The notes under the pieces were generated by a model. It did not search any database. It had not been told where the DNA came from and was given only the letters and a program-made list of their open reading frames with translations. The position numbers and the translations under genes are program-made. Shown one piece after another: positions 60,501 to 61,597 of a DNA stretch of 64,000 nucleotides. How positions within the stretch are numbered: position 1 is the stretch's first letter; each line of letters opens with the position of its first letter. The DNA is from Apostichopus japonicus. Its lineage: Eukaryota > Echinodermata > Holothuroidea > Aspidochirotida > Stichopodidae. The stretch covers positions 14,734,077 through 14,798,076 of the forward strand of contig NC_092582.1 in the NCBI RefSeq assembly GCF_037975245.1, read 5' to 3'.

Positions 60501-61548
60501 GTTCCTTGTTATTAGCATTTCTTATGCTTTTATTGTCCTACTGTTTGTTCTCTTATTGTTGTATAGTATCGTTTTTATATCTTACTGTTTTATCTGCAAG
60601 CATGTAATTTCCCTATCGGATGCAATAAAGTTTATCTTATCTTATCTTATCTCTTCCATCACACTGGACCACTGTTAGGAAAAAAAATGCATTTCTCACT
60701 TGTGAATGCCCATGCCTTCTTCTTCTTCTTCTTGATTTAAAAGATTCCTTGGCTTTCAAGTAACTATTTTGTTAGTTGTAATAAAATCATTTTTATTTTT
60801 TTAATGTGTTAATTAAAAGCTAAGCTTTTGAAGTGGGTAAAATGTATGTTCACATCTGCAGTTGTAGGCAAACACCACTTTTACTACAAAATTTTTATTT
60901 TTTTATTTTTAATTTTTCCTGTCTTTCCTTCTTCTCTGAACAGTTGTTTCCTTTGTGGACTCAAATCTTATTCAGCTATCCGACAAAGGTAAATGGCATT
61001 TCTTTGAAAGTCCGTAGAATGGGATCATGTTTTCTTTTTTCCATTGAACGGGATCATTTTGTCGATTTGGTGACACCAAGTTTTATCCTTCATCATCTTC
61101 CCAACCCTCCAGTTATAACTGCGGACAGATTACGATTAAGGTCGCTTTATTCCAAAAATGTGTGTTATATTTTTCAACTTCTGAAGCGATTCATTTGTTC
61201 AAGAATATTCCACTTTTATTGTCCACAGATATCTGCAAGTTTTGTTTTCTTCCAAATTGTTTCTGCCGACCCTACAAACTTTTTTGTGGGCAACCCTGAA
61301 GGAGGGTCGTGACCCCCACCTAGAATGCCAGATGTCTAAAATCTATTATATCTCTTCTCAAACAGCTGCAAGGCAACCTACAGGTTCGACTCCAGAATTG
61401 TGAGAATTGGCCGCCACCGAACCCAGCCAAGGGGGACGTGATGTCGTACCATTCGACCATGCTACTCAAGTGGCTGAAACGGTTACAGTTTAAGATGGGA
61501 CAGATAGAGATCCAGTCGTCAGCGGCTACTCAATTTTACACTGTATAA
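15490..61548 (+). CDS. unc79: unc79 gene, 51 coding exons (NALCN channel complex auxiliary subunit UNC79)
   Basis: This is the full span from start codon to stop codon; each exon is listed separately. UNC79 is known as a very large, mostly helical-repeat cytosolic protein that works with UNC80 to hold and localise the NALCN sodium-leak channel, which sets resting membrane excitability in neurons. The translated exons carry family-typical segments: the N-terminus MTTKAEQF...DIANTLKYF, then DDFPSLDYLGLFETLV, a Cys/His-rich zinc-like region (exons 9-11), WHEMMPVWMDAI, CGLCELW (exon 21), NRARLARSQS (exon 28), LLGYNQPDREF (exon 32), FLRCVLHKLAPNGIFPQLF (exon 40), LSWLLLGSLTHTAISL (exon 47) and the C-terminus LLKWLKRLQFKMGQIEIQSS. 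All introns are GT-AG. The summed length of 7,675 nt is 2 nt short of a whole reading frame, and the deficit maps to exon 19. The corrected length is 2,558 residues, near the family's usual size. Identification rests on remembered family similarity, and I am very sure of it. Confidence 0.96.
15671..15791 (+). CDS. unc79: unc79 coding exon 2
   Basis: Residues 8-48, SAKIRNLVDYQNKIL then DIANTLKYF. Entered after one base of F8, leaves after two bases of a Ser codon; donor GTTTGT is weak. The last 12 nt and the donor are duplicated 212 bp downstream (see repeat entry). Confidence 0.95.
15780..16202 (+). repeat. Tandem duplication spanning the exon 2 / exon 3 boundary
   Basis: Two ~212-bp copies (15780-15991 and 15992-16202). 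Copy 1 contains the end of exon 2, its donor and intron; it ends in an acceptor plus the first bases of an exon 3-like start. Copy 2 repeats the exon 2 end and intron and leads into true exon 3. Confidence 0.88.
16195..16358 (+). CDS. unc79: unc79 coding exon 3
   Basis: Residues 48-103, including DDFPSLDYLGLFETLV and VDIVPNIQYGQF, one of the best-conserved N-terminal blocks. Acceptor TTTAG, donor GTATGT, leaves in phase 1. Confidence 0.95.
16543..16713 (+). CDS. unc79: unc79 coding exon 4
   Basis: Residues 103-160, FGHAILQLFGVIIWF then IPYTVASTLAVFPLAL; amphipathic helical character like the family. Acceptor CTTGTAG, donor GTAAGA, leaves in phase 1. Confidence 0.94.
17352..17468 (+). CDS. 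unc79: unc79 coding exon 5
   Basis: Residues 160-199, SDVQHWDGETFSTMSMSSV and a hydrophobic run followed by a basic HTKNNKKNKELKAR tail. Acceptor TTTACAG, donor GTAAGT, phase 1 to phase 1. Confidence 0.93.
18236..18291 (+). CDS. unc79: unc79 coding exon 6
   Basis: Residues 199-217, LNAQILECIMTYKEGVFR. A short exon identified by phase fit between exons 5 and 7, a good acceptor (TTATTTAG) and donor GTAAGT. Confidence 0.88.
18864..18987 (+). CDS. unc79: unc79 coding exon 7
   Basis: Residues 218-259, DILSAIAFGPATARAAGAQL then FHYWPTLVP. Acceptor TTCTGCAG, donor GTGAGT, leaves in phase 1. Confidence 0.93.
19489..19553 (+). CDS. unc79: unc79 coding exon 8
   Basis: Residues 259-280, WKPFLCQRSNCLSPVNNAAVK. 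Acceptor CTCCTAG, donor GTATCG. First Cys pair of the Cys-rich stretch. Confidence 0.92.
19828..19960. mobile_element. Possible hAT-like element end (intron 8)
   Basis: GTAGAGGTTCCCAATTGGCA resembles the CAGNGGTTCCCAA ends of hAT elements. No partner end was found. Confidence 0.3.
20418..20506 (+). CDS. unc79: unc79 coding exon 9
   Basis: Residues 281-310, MCLDPAIAATYSKEPPPFYL then CSVCSDHIS: a CxxC pair that starts a probable zinc-binding module. Acceptor TTTCAG, donor GTATCA, leaves in phase 2. Confidence 0.94.
20882..20954 (+). CDS. unc79: unc79 coding exon 10
   Basis: Residues 310-334, EEQQFVTYDVLYPLERETR then TCENK, continuing the Cys-rich module. Acceptor TTTTACAG, donor GTAAAG, phase 0 exit. 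Confidence 0.94.
21116..21330 (+). CDS. unc79: unc79 coding exon 11 (Cys/His-rich)
   Basis: Residues 335-406. Spaced Cys/His residues (NC, CFASDC, YCTECHQHIH, DHV) look like a zinc-ribbon or B-box-like metal site formed with exons 9-10. UNC79 family members carry a similar Cys-rich island; that these Cys bind zinc is inference. Leaves in phase 2. Confidence 0.95.
21980..22090 (+). repeat. Dispersed ~105-bp repeat just before exon 12, copy 1
   Basis: CTAGGATCGAAACGTCAGGC, TTTACACATTCTCCAACACA, GGCTCTCTAGTGGATAAGC, TTTGCTAACAGTTTTATTTT. Ends ~10 bp before the exon 12 acceptor. Confidence 0.85.
22102..22385 (+). CDS. unc79: unc79 coding exon 12
   Basis: Residues 406-501. An acidic linker (EVEDP-like, ESDGTDDEDAVDRD) followed by a conserved helical block LLSRFGLWLLIEKCTP and LLSMLFQWFGFTATLTQ. 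Donor GTTAGT; leaves in phase 1. Its upstream intron ends in a dispersed repeat that also sits before exon 35. Confidence 0.95.
22584..22706. repeat. 48-bp minisatellite, ~2.6 units (intron 12)
   Basis: TCTTTTGATCATTGTGGAAC recurs at 22584, 22632 and 22680. Confidence 0.9.
22767..22798 (+). CDS. unc79: unc79 coding exon 13 (32 nt)
   Basis: Residues 501-511, DSIVLESLKKE. A microexon fixed by phase (1 to 0), acceptor TTCCAG and donor GTAAAG. It lies just after a 48-bp minisatellite. Confidence 0.9.
23381..23484 (+). CDS. unc79: unc79 coding exon 14
   Basis: Residues 512-546, YVTEWILKLLKTHFNVFA then MPSPPEYGKVGGYW. Acceptor CTTATAG, donor GTGAGA, leaves in phase 2 within a Trp codon. Confidence 0.94.
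23811..23898 (+). CDS. unc79: unc79 coding exon 15
   Basis: Residues 546-575, DTLCSRITELQEGLKKIF then MTPYNAITFE. Acceptor CTCACAG; donor GTGTGT is weak and is repeated twice more downstream at 34-bp spacing. Confidence 0.93.
23896..23997 (+). repeat. 34-bp tandem triplication of the exon 15 donor
   Basis: Units start at 23896, 23930 and 23964, each beginning GAGGTGTGTGGTATATCATA. Donor-like GT occurs at 23899, 23933 and 23967. Use of the second or third would add an in-frame TGA. Confidence 0.88.
24000..24425. repeat. Degenerate ~70-bp tandem repeat (intron 15)
   Basis: Repeated phrases ATTGGTATCTTTTGTTATAA, TAGCTGTTGTCATTGTTTTG and ATCTATGATGCTATAATAT in five or so diverged copies. Confidence 0.75.
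24457..24669 (+). CDS. unc79: unc79 coding exon 16
   Basis: Residues 576-646, VWHEMMPVWMDAICTDI, LQEVLCKLFDIDISPLPFS, KALLWLQ; strongly family-like. 71 whole codons, phase 0 to 0, donor GTAAGG. Confidence 0.96.
24740..25150. repeat. Degenerate ~100-bp tandem repeat (intron 16)
   Basis: About four copies containing TATGGTAACCACTAGTTACT, GTGGGAATGTGTGTATTT and GAAGCAGGTGTTGCTGTGGAC variants. Confidence 0.75.
25325..25568 (+). CDS. unc79: unc79 coding exon 17
   Basis: Residues 647-728. Begins VLSETDIVIPMKLTLSMFRD (conserved) and runs into a Pro/Ala/Lys-rich, probably disordered tail. Acceptor TTGACAG, donor GTACAA, leaves in phase 1. Confidence 0.94.
25675..25980 (+). repeat. Dispersed CTGCAGC-rich repeat, copy 1 (intron 17)
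   Basis: A CTGCAGGCAGG tandem core, then TGTTTCACACAATATGCACC and AATCTCTATTGTTTGAT, then GCAGCTGCTGCAGCTTTTCT. Homologous to 28140-28330 and, inverted, to 57720-57960. Confidence 0.75.
26498..26640 (+). CDS. unc79: unc79 coding exon 18
   Basis: Residues 728-775, ending RCYVMMLDLIILQ. Acceptor CAACAG, donor GTACTG, leaves in phase 0. The next exon does not continue cleanly in this frame (see exon 19). Confidence 0.93.
27776..27878 (+). CDS. unc79: unc79 coding exon 19, carrying an apparent 2-nt frameshift
   Basis: Entered in phase 0 the exon reads QCTPPYCMLQLLS and then hits TGA at 27815-27817. One frame over, the rest reads SRDPVADNNKKRHN...NSENVE and joins exon 20 in phase 0. The switch lies in a short CT run at 27806-27814. 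Loss of one CT unit explains both halves and makes the whole CDS divisible by three. It could be an assembly or sequencing slip, a null polymorphism, or a real break. Because exon 18 leaves and exon 20 enters in phase 0, skipping this exon would also restore the frame. Confidence 0.8.
28080..28330 (+). repeat. Dispersed CTGCAGC-rich repeat, copy 2 (intron 19)
   Basis: CTGCAGCATCCTGCAGCCTC, then GATGTTTCACACAATGGACA and CTACTGTTTGATGCTGCC. Same order as copy 1. Confidence 0.7.
28610..28885 (+). CDS. unc79: unc79 coding exon 20
   Basis: Residues 811-902. IDLQRVRAHEGLEHNQSK, LLTQMLQTPWV, then a Lys/Glu-rich low-complexity linker (28,760-28,835), then HKCSNICE with a Cys pair. 92 whole codons, donor GTATAT. 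Confidence 0.94.
29173..29532. mobile_element. MITE with ~60-bp inverted repeats, family B
   Basis: In intron 20. The left arm (29177-29238: AAAGATCTGCTTTATTGG...CCAACTATAGCACGCTAT...) and the right arm (29465-29528) are inverted repeats ending in AAAGRTCTGCT. The flanks are CTAA on the left and TTAA on the right, again suggesting a TTAA target. The 230-bp centre is non-coding. Confidence 0.75.
30000..30363 (+). repeat. Tandem triplication of the exon 21 acceptor and exon start
   Basis: Acceptor-plus-exon copies begin at 30066, 30191 and 30308 (spacing 125 and 117 bp), each preceded by GGTTCGGTCTATTCTTAATC. Copy 2 has TAG where the true exon has TGG, and neither early copy has a donor, so only the third works as exon 21. 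Confidence 0.9.
30308..30583 (+). CDS. unc79: unc79 coding exon 21
   Basis: Residues 903-994. PPSTEAPTTPCGLCELWTLW (CxxC pair matching exon 20's Cys residues), LAQQLLRHISPQ and a basic tail. Its acceptor and first ~60 nt exist in two decayed upstream copies, and its donor is duplicated 84 nt downstream. 92 whole codons, donor GTGAGG. Confidence 0.94.
30551..30680 (+). repeat. Duplication of the exon 21 donor region
   Basis: CTGACCAAAGGAGGGAGA plus the following donor GTGAGGAACA occurs at 30554 and again at 30638. The two donors (30584, 30668) are 84 nt apart, and the interval is open in the reading frame. Confidence 0.88.
31313..31472 (+). CDS. unc79: unc79 coding exon 22
   Basis: Residues 995-1048, KGIFVASEAKKVEVFVPQ, then a highly charged helix EREKALAKRLQKQQQ. 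Acceptor GTTGTAG, donor GTAACG, leaves in phase 1. Confidence 0.93.
31680..32055 (+). repeat. Dispersed ~370-bp repeat, copy 1 (intron 22)
   Basis: GGTCTGTGATGTCATCAAGG, CTATTATAATCTTCTTGTCG, GATACATTTGGAATGTTT, CTGTTGCCAGGTGCAT and TATGAGGATGTGGTT occur in the same order at 39995-40350. Confidence 0.82.
32168..32286 (+). CDS. unc79: unc79 coding exon 23
   Basis: Residues 1048-1087, basic linker NKNNKDGTKGKRDDHFNP then ELTKASQLLLVLLK. Acceptor AATGCAG, donor GTAAGT. Confidence 0.93.
32505..32975. repeat. Two-copy diverged tandem repeat, ~235 bp (intron 23)
   Basis: Each copy has AGAGAAACARCCAAATTGGGA, a CAAAGCACT...GACAGTA segment, AACCTT...TAGAAAAC, ATATTCATACTGCT and GTGCT...GTATAG. Confidence 0.7.
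33026..33680 (+). repeat. Dispersed repeat of the TTTTAGCTCA...TGAGCT type
   Basis: In intron 23. Opens with the hairpin AGCTCATACC-AGCATGCT-GGTGTGAGCT (33033-33060), then text such as GATGGAATTTCATGAAACTT and GGTCAAAGGTCACC. I recall repeats with this opening and these non-coding phrases from molluscs and other marine invertebrates. The right boundary is uncertain. Confidence 0.6.
34050..34085. mobile_element. Solo hAT-like terminus (intron 23)
   Basis: CCAGTGGTGTGGCCAGGAT resembles the CAGTGGCGT ends of the complete element at 62853. No partner end was found nearby. Confidence 0.3.
34482..34630 (+). CDS. unc79: unc79 coding exon 24
   Basis: Residues 1088-1137, SNILLSLVTCVKILCLNAEC and GFLSFAQKNLLIP; a conserved helical-repeat block. 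Leaves in phase 2, donor GTGAGC. Confidence 0.95.
35260..35417 (+). CDS. unc79: unc79 coding exon 25
   Basis: Residues 1137-1190, NLSAVVQVVVPLALHCASLT then GSDILWDIVDNEMESQNWQM. Acceptor TTGAAG, donor GTAAGC, leaves in phase 1. Confidence 0.94.
35690..36290 (+). repeat. ~200-bp tandem repeat ending in copies of the exon 26 acceptor
   Basis: Three units. Each contains a C-tract, CCAACTGTCTTCCT, GCAATGGTTGCATAGTTACT, and ACGTACCTAGTGGAGAGAG. The pseudo-acceptor AGs precede 35868 and 36066; the true exon 26 starts at 36274 (spacing 198 and 208). Confidence 0.9.
36274..36455 (+). CDS. unc79: unc79 coding exon 26
   Basis: Residues 1190-1250, VERVAVLVRHVEKKMIGGNT and a hydrophobic helix to ETVPTKSLR. 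Acceptor ACCTAG occurs, with the exon's first bases, in two upstream tandem copies. Donor GTGAGT. Confidence 0.94.
37288..37489 (+). CDS. unc79: unc79 coding exon 27
   Basis: Residues 1251-1318, CLEFQWDSVLEDRVLILSHM and LTWEFFMNRLDTLALEA, a well-conserved family block. Acceptor CTTCCAG, donor GTGAGA, leaves in phase 1. Confidence 0.95.
38362..38571 (+). CDS. unc79: unc79 coding exon 28
   Basis: Residues 1318-1388, FLNKLNRARLARSQSEI and MRSKSMPTGLSFSRVRVIA. The Arg/Ser-rich motifs look like basophilic-kinase sites in a disordered segment (inference). The acceptor (ACGAAG) is poor in pyrimidines but is fixed by phase. Confidence 0.92.
39475..39564 (+). CDS. unc79: unc79 coding exon 29
   Basis: Residues 1388-1418, DKSTYSRPSTIVTKTVPGVG then LADGVFE. 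Variable linker; called from splice sites (ATTACAG, GTGAGC) and phase 1 to 1. Confidence 0.88.
39995..40350 (+). repeat. Dispersed ~370-bp repeat, copy 2 (intron 29)
   Basis: Same ordered phrases as 31680-32055, same orientation; diverged by substitutions and small indels. No coding capacity. Confidence 0.82.
40570..41008 (+). mobile_element. 3' end of a second LINE (CR1/Crack/Daphne-like)
   Basis: In one frame 40615-40700 reads KEAFSYIGPKLWNDLPKDIR..., the usual C-terminus of ORF2 in several CR1-group LINEs, up to a stop. Upstream reading frame is lost. The tail GAAGCGCTTTGATAC...AGCGCTATATAAATG followed by TTATTATT is the familiar 3' end of such elements. It lies in intron 29, 45 bp before exon 30. 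Heavily 5'-truncated and decayed. Confidence 0.75.
41053..41225 (+). CDS. unc79: unc79 coding exon 30
   Basis: Residues 1418-1475. A Thr/Ala-rich low-complexity run encoded by an ACA/GCC-rich repeat (41,085-41,135) followed by LSLDFSHIDKETVHRLVDL. Acceptor TGTTCAG, donor GTAATT, leaves in phase 0. Confidence 0.9.
41804..41854 (+). CDS. unc79: unc79 coding exon 31 (51 nt)
   Basis: Residues 1476-1492, FMTHDKSSVDDINGRAM. 17 whole codons in phase 0, so it could be skipped without frame loss. Acceptor TAAACAG, donor GTAAGT. Confidence 0.9.
42378..42503 (+). CDS. unc79: unc79 coding exon 32
   Basis: Residues 1493-1534, IGHLSVLLGYNQPDREF, PPQQLRESAVFYAFMTRLP; one of the clearest UNC79 signatures. 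42 whole codons, donor GTAATA. Confidence 0.96.
43208..43390 (+). CDS. unc79: unc79 coding exon 33
   Basis: Residues 1535-1595, MLDYNVEVGNIILPLVLDLL, QKAVMENQPIDYTLYFLEP, WLTSLLVILYK. 61 whole codons. Acceptor CTGTAG, donor GTATCC. Confidence 0.95.
44332..44500 (+). CDS. unc79: unc79 coding exon 34
   Basis: Residues 1596-1652, YSYDQVEYKTILRGLIRITI, then a basic and Pro-rich linker KPKRPEPPTIEDIW. Acceptor GACTCAG, donor GTTGGT, leaves in phase 1. Confidence 0.94.
45140..45240 (+). repeat. Dispersed ~105-bp repeat just before exon 35, copy 2
   Basis: Nearly the same text as 21980-22090, same orientation, ending ~10 bp before the exon 35 acceptor. Confidence 0.85.
45251..45702 (+). CDS. unc79: unc79 coding exon 35 (longest exon)
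   Basis: Residues 1652-1802. Acidic and Ser/Thr/Pro-rich, probably disordered, with conserved islands HSFMRADMLHQQIDPIDEDS and EDAVQTLTIKPTNRGLVAS, then a Glu-rich stretch. It is markedly GC-richer than the flanking introns. Donor GTTGGT, leaves in phase 0. Confidence 0.94.
45774..45998. mobile_element. Short foldback element in intron 35
   Basis: TTATACAACACC at the left end is inverted as GGTGTTGTATAA at the right end (45987-45998), with weaker inward similarity (AATTATAT near both ends). MITE-like; family unknown. Abuts a long hairpin to its right. Confidence 0.55.
45999..46165. repeat. Long near-perfect hairpin (arms ~80 bp, 3-nt loop)
   Basis: The left arm (to 46078) and right arm (from 46082) are almost exact reverse complements through CAAATATTTCATGAGTTGAA and TGTAATTTGTTCCATTCAAC, closing at AGGC-TGC-GCCT. 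Mismatches are few and cluster at the outer 30 bp. Possibly an inverted duplication of a MITE end. Confidence 0.85.
46742..46940 (+). CDS. unc79: unc79 coding exon 36
   Basis: Residues 1803-1869, FVIQQATTVTAGGPG... to SLDRSKIQPKYRSKRARKLG; linker with a basic end. Acceptor CTTATAG, donor GTGAGT, leaves in phase 1. Confidence 0.92.
47575..48092. repeat. 32-bp minisatellite, ~16 units (intron 36)
   Basis: Units of the form TGTACACATTGTACCCACAA plus 12 variable bases (GCATAAACATAC or GTATATACATAC), mostly 32 bp with an occasional 30- or shorter unit. It ends ~30 bp before exon 37. The repeat has no stop codons in several frames, so long frames on both strands are artefacts. Confidence 0.95.
48124..48319 (+). 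CDS. unc79: unc79 coding exon 37
   Basis: Residues 1869-1934, HGEDTHPDLLVHGESPLKGK then a basic helix and SSVYSAVRKYHDDKNYMALT. It starts 30 bp after a 32-bp minisatellite and ends 35 bp before a MITE. Acceptor CTTTTAG, donor GTATGT. Confidence 0.94.
48355..48723 (-). mobile_element. TTAA-flanked MITE, family A, copy 2
   Basis: 369 bp in intron 37, inverted relative to 12932-13302 and clearly homologous along its whole length. TTAA at both ends (48355-48358, 48720-48723). It starts 35 bp after the exon 37 donor. Confidence 0.8.
49295..49435 (+). CDS. unc79: unc79 coding exon 38
   Basis: Residues 1934-1981, CLDCGAILEECDDNTISLAI and FIHRDPELAAPMLLEMLQVV. Acceptor CCCCAG, donor GTATAG, phase 2 to 2. 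Confidence 0.95.
49440..50150. repeat. Degenerate repeat of CATATGCAACCATGGT units (intron 38)
   Basis: About 20 diverged copies of ATATGCAACCATGGTTCTAT followed by AGGTTCAT or AGGCTCAT, spacing ~25-45 bp, filling nearly the whole intron. Confidence 0.85.
50296..50334 (+). CDS. unc79: unc79 coding exon 39 (39 nt)
   Basis: Residues 1981-1994, IASATFYTWQTDR. A microexon of 13 codons in phase 2 to 2, so it is skippable in frame. Acceptor TTTTCAG, donor GTGAGA. Confidence 0.9.
50932..51047 (+). CDS. unc79: unc79 coding exon 40
   Basis: Residues 1994-2033, VASQFLRCVLHKLAPNGIFP then QLFLSKIE; a hallmark segment of UNC79. Acceptor GTTTAG, donor GTACGT, leaves in phase 1. Confidence 0.96.
51095..51610. 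repeat. Diverged tandem duplication, ~300-bp units (intron 40)
   Basis: GAGTGACAACATCTC, ATTACATTCATCAGTAATAA and TTTTATTGACGCTCTGTG recur in order at ~51,210-51,335 and ~51,500-51,580. Confidence 0.8.
51834..51919 (+). CDS. unc79: unc79 coding exon 41
   Basis: Residues 2033-2061, YTFLKTMAIALTDFNELTPT then DAITHLLE. Acceptor CAACAG, donor GTAATA, leaves in phase 0. Confidence 0.95.
52781..52948 (+). CDS. unc79: unc79 coding exon 42
   Basis: Residues 2062-2117, GLNEKKTLPPLRILLVVMNL and WTNLVTLFETFLRKLILFLP. 56 whole codons. Acceptor GGAATAG, donor GTGAGT. Confidence 0.95.
53283..53462 (+). CDS. unc79: unc79 coding exon 43
   Basis: Residues 2118-2177, CDMNDTFRIIEILFRSPANK, LEPVGKLVSFAIQ, LLEICSLCNRIFMK. 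60 whole codons, acceptor CTCCAG, donor GTAGAG. Confidence 0.95.
54020..54202 (+). CDS. unc79: unc79 coding exon 44
   Basis: Residues 2178-2238, EREKQSLSRCVVLEFQSALK, DINLIQLVQFVMVDAGGKM. 61 whole codons. Acceptor TCTCTAG, donor GTGAGG. Confidence 0.95.
54735..54812. repeat. 15-bp minisatellite (intron 44)
   Basis: CATGTTTCCTGTTGG and close variants repeated about five times. Confidence 0.85.
54899..54988 (+). CDS. unc79: unc79 coding exon 45
   Basis: Residues 2239-2268, AMDCMRQYLQDAIEYIGDLH then TLTKVK. 30 whole codons. Acceptor TTTTCAG, donor GTGAGT. Confidence 0.95.
55887..56065 (+). CDS. unc79: unc79 coding exon 46
   Basis: Residues 2269-2328, LGSQLKAGVAQIIALEFTRC, IQRCLPWLYHPPAAVQIG. 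The donor is read as GTATAG at 56066, which leaves phase 2 and matches exon 47. Confidence 0.93.
56242..56488 (+). CDS. unc79: unc79 coding exon 47
   Basis: Residues 2328-2410, EFIDCISHVRLLSWLLLGSL (strongly conserved), PVPLDAGTHIADHVQVIL, SSLFHAFILCQ. Acceptor CCTGCAG, donor GTTGGT, leaves in phase 0. Confidence 0.96.
56980..57095 (+). pseudogene. Decayed tandem copy of unc79 exon 48
   Basis: Acceptor TTTACAG, then CTCTGGACCATGTACTGTGA and further pieces of exon 48 (GGACTTCTGGGG, GGGTTACTCC), with deletions. TAG at 57013-57015 breaks the frame after 11 codons, and no donor remains. It lies 145 bp upstream of the working exon. Confidence 0.85.
57125..57265 (+). CDS. unc79: unc79 coding exon 48
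   Basis: Residues 2411-2457, LWTMYCEQIA, MLSIMDFWGRVTPGVLQLLS. 47 whole codons. A degraded copy lies 145 bp upstream. Acceptor TTTACAG, donor GTAAGT. Confidence 0.95.
57690..57965 (-). repeat. Dispersed CTGCAGC-rich repeat, copy 3 (intron 48)
   Basis: Read on the minus strand: GGCTGCAGCCAGGCTGCATA, then TTCCACACAGTAGTCACTGC and AATCTCTATTGTTTGATCTC, matching copy 1. Confidence 0.7.
58334..58411 (+). CDS. unc79: unc79 coding exon 49
   Basis: Residues 2458-2483, LADMVNLHFLSLMEALQECN then SSVLAK. 26 whole codons. Acceptor AATACAG, donor GTCTGT (weak). The following intron hosts the LINE insertion. Confidence 0.94.
58722..58747 (+). repeat. LINE target-site duplication, left copy
   Basis: Shares its first 17 bases with 60659-60675 and continues TAGGAAAA after a one-base indel. 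Marks the 5' junction of the LINE. Confidence 0.9.
58748..60387 (+). CDS. LINE reverse transcriptase ORF, lacking its endonuclease half
   Basis: The frame is already open at the truncation point; the first in-frame ATG is 58795. Upstream codons read NNIRDVWTGMRLMSGY, matching the linker before RT in L2/CR1-group ORF2. RT motifs follow in order: SAGPDKLSPRIL, ...VPKKSTITSMNDLRPVAL, HQFAYRKGRNTDDALL, FDFSSAFNTMQ (first catalytic Asp at 59422-59424), GAPQGTVLAPFLFTLY, FADDTALVG (catalytic pair at 59695-59700). The C-terminal domain (HPLHAPLNN..IPRSGRMR..NRYPSSF) is also typical. RT residues look complete. The apurinic endonuclease domain is absent, so the copy should not move on its own. It has no promoter of its own that I can see. 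Confidence 0.9.
58748..60658 (+). mobile_element. 5'-truncated L2/CR1-group LINE with target-site duplication
   Basis: A single insertion in intron 49, in the same sense as unc79. It begins inside the linker between endonuclease and reverse transcriptase, carries an unbroken RT frame, has a ~240-bp 3' UTR with AATAAA at 60,625, and ends in a (TTATC)n microsatellite tail, as L2/CR1-group elements do. The flanks repeat TCACACTGGACCACTGT at 58722-58738 and 60659-60675; the match continues to 58747 and 60683 with one indel. The intact frame and near-perfect duplication imply recent insertion. Confidence 0.92.
60659..60683 (+). repeat. LINE target-site duplication, right copy
   Basis: Right partner of 58722-58747, directly after the (TTATC)n tail and six bases of CTTCCA. 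Confidence 0.9.
60944..60988 (+). CDS. unc79: unc79 coding exon 50 (45 nt)
   Basis: Residues 2484-2498, LFPLWTQILFSYPTK. 15 whole codons. Acceptor TGAACAG, donor GTAAAT. Lies ~260 bp after the LINE's 3' target duplication. Confidence 0.92.
61366..61548 (+). CDS. unc79: unc79 coding exon 51 with stop codon
   Basis: Residues 2499-2558, LQGNLQVRLQNCENWPPPNP, then LLKWLKRLQFKMGQIEIQSS and end QFYTV. The family's C-terminal block is nearly identical in pattern. The last three residues (Y-T-V) would fit a class II PDZ ligand, which is only a suggestion. TAA at 61546-61548. Confidence 0.96.
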   Translation: MQGNLQVRLQNCENWPPPNPAKGDVMSYHSTMLLKWLKRLQFKMGQIEIQSSAATQFYTV

Positions 61549-61597
61549 CCGCCACCGAACCCAGCCAAGGGAGACTTGATGTTGTACCATGTATAAC
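61549..61597 (+). repeat. 3' UTR copy of part of exon 51
   Basis: CCGCCACCGAACCCAGCCAA and the next ~20 bases repeat 61412-61453 with few changes and end in a second GTATAACCG, matching the stop region. Tandem partial duplication with a 138-bp offset. Confidence 0.85.

Larger units (their letters stand above)
16714..60943 (+). other. unc79: unc79 introns without an assigned element
   Basis: Introns over 300 bp in which I recognise no more than simple sequence are introns 4, 5 (a short GA run near 18,030), 6, 7, 9, 11 (apart from its 3' end), 13, 14, 18, 24, 26, 27, 28, 30, 31, 32, 33, 34, 39, 41, 42, 43, 45 (C-tract at 55,101) and 47 (apart from the exon 48 copy). The other long introns hold the repeats listed separately. 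Confidence 0.5.
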
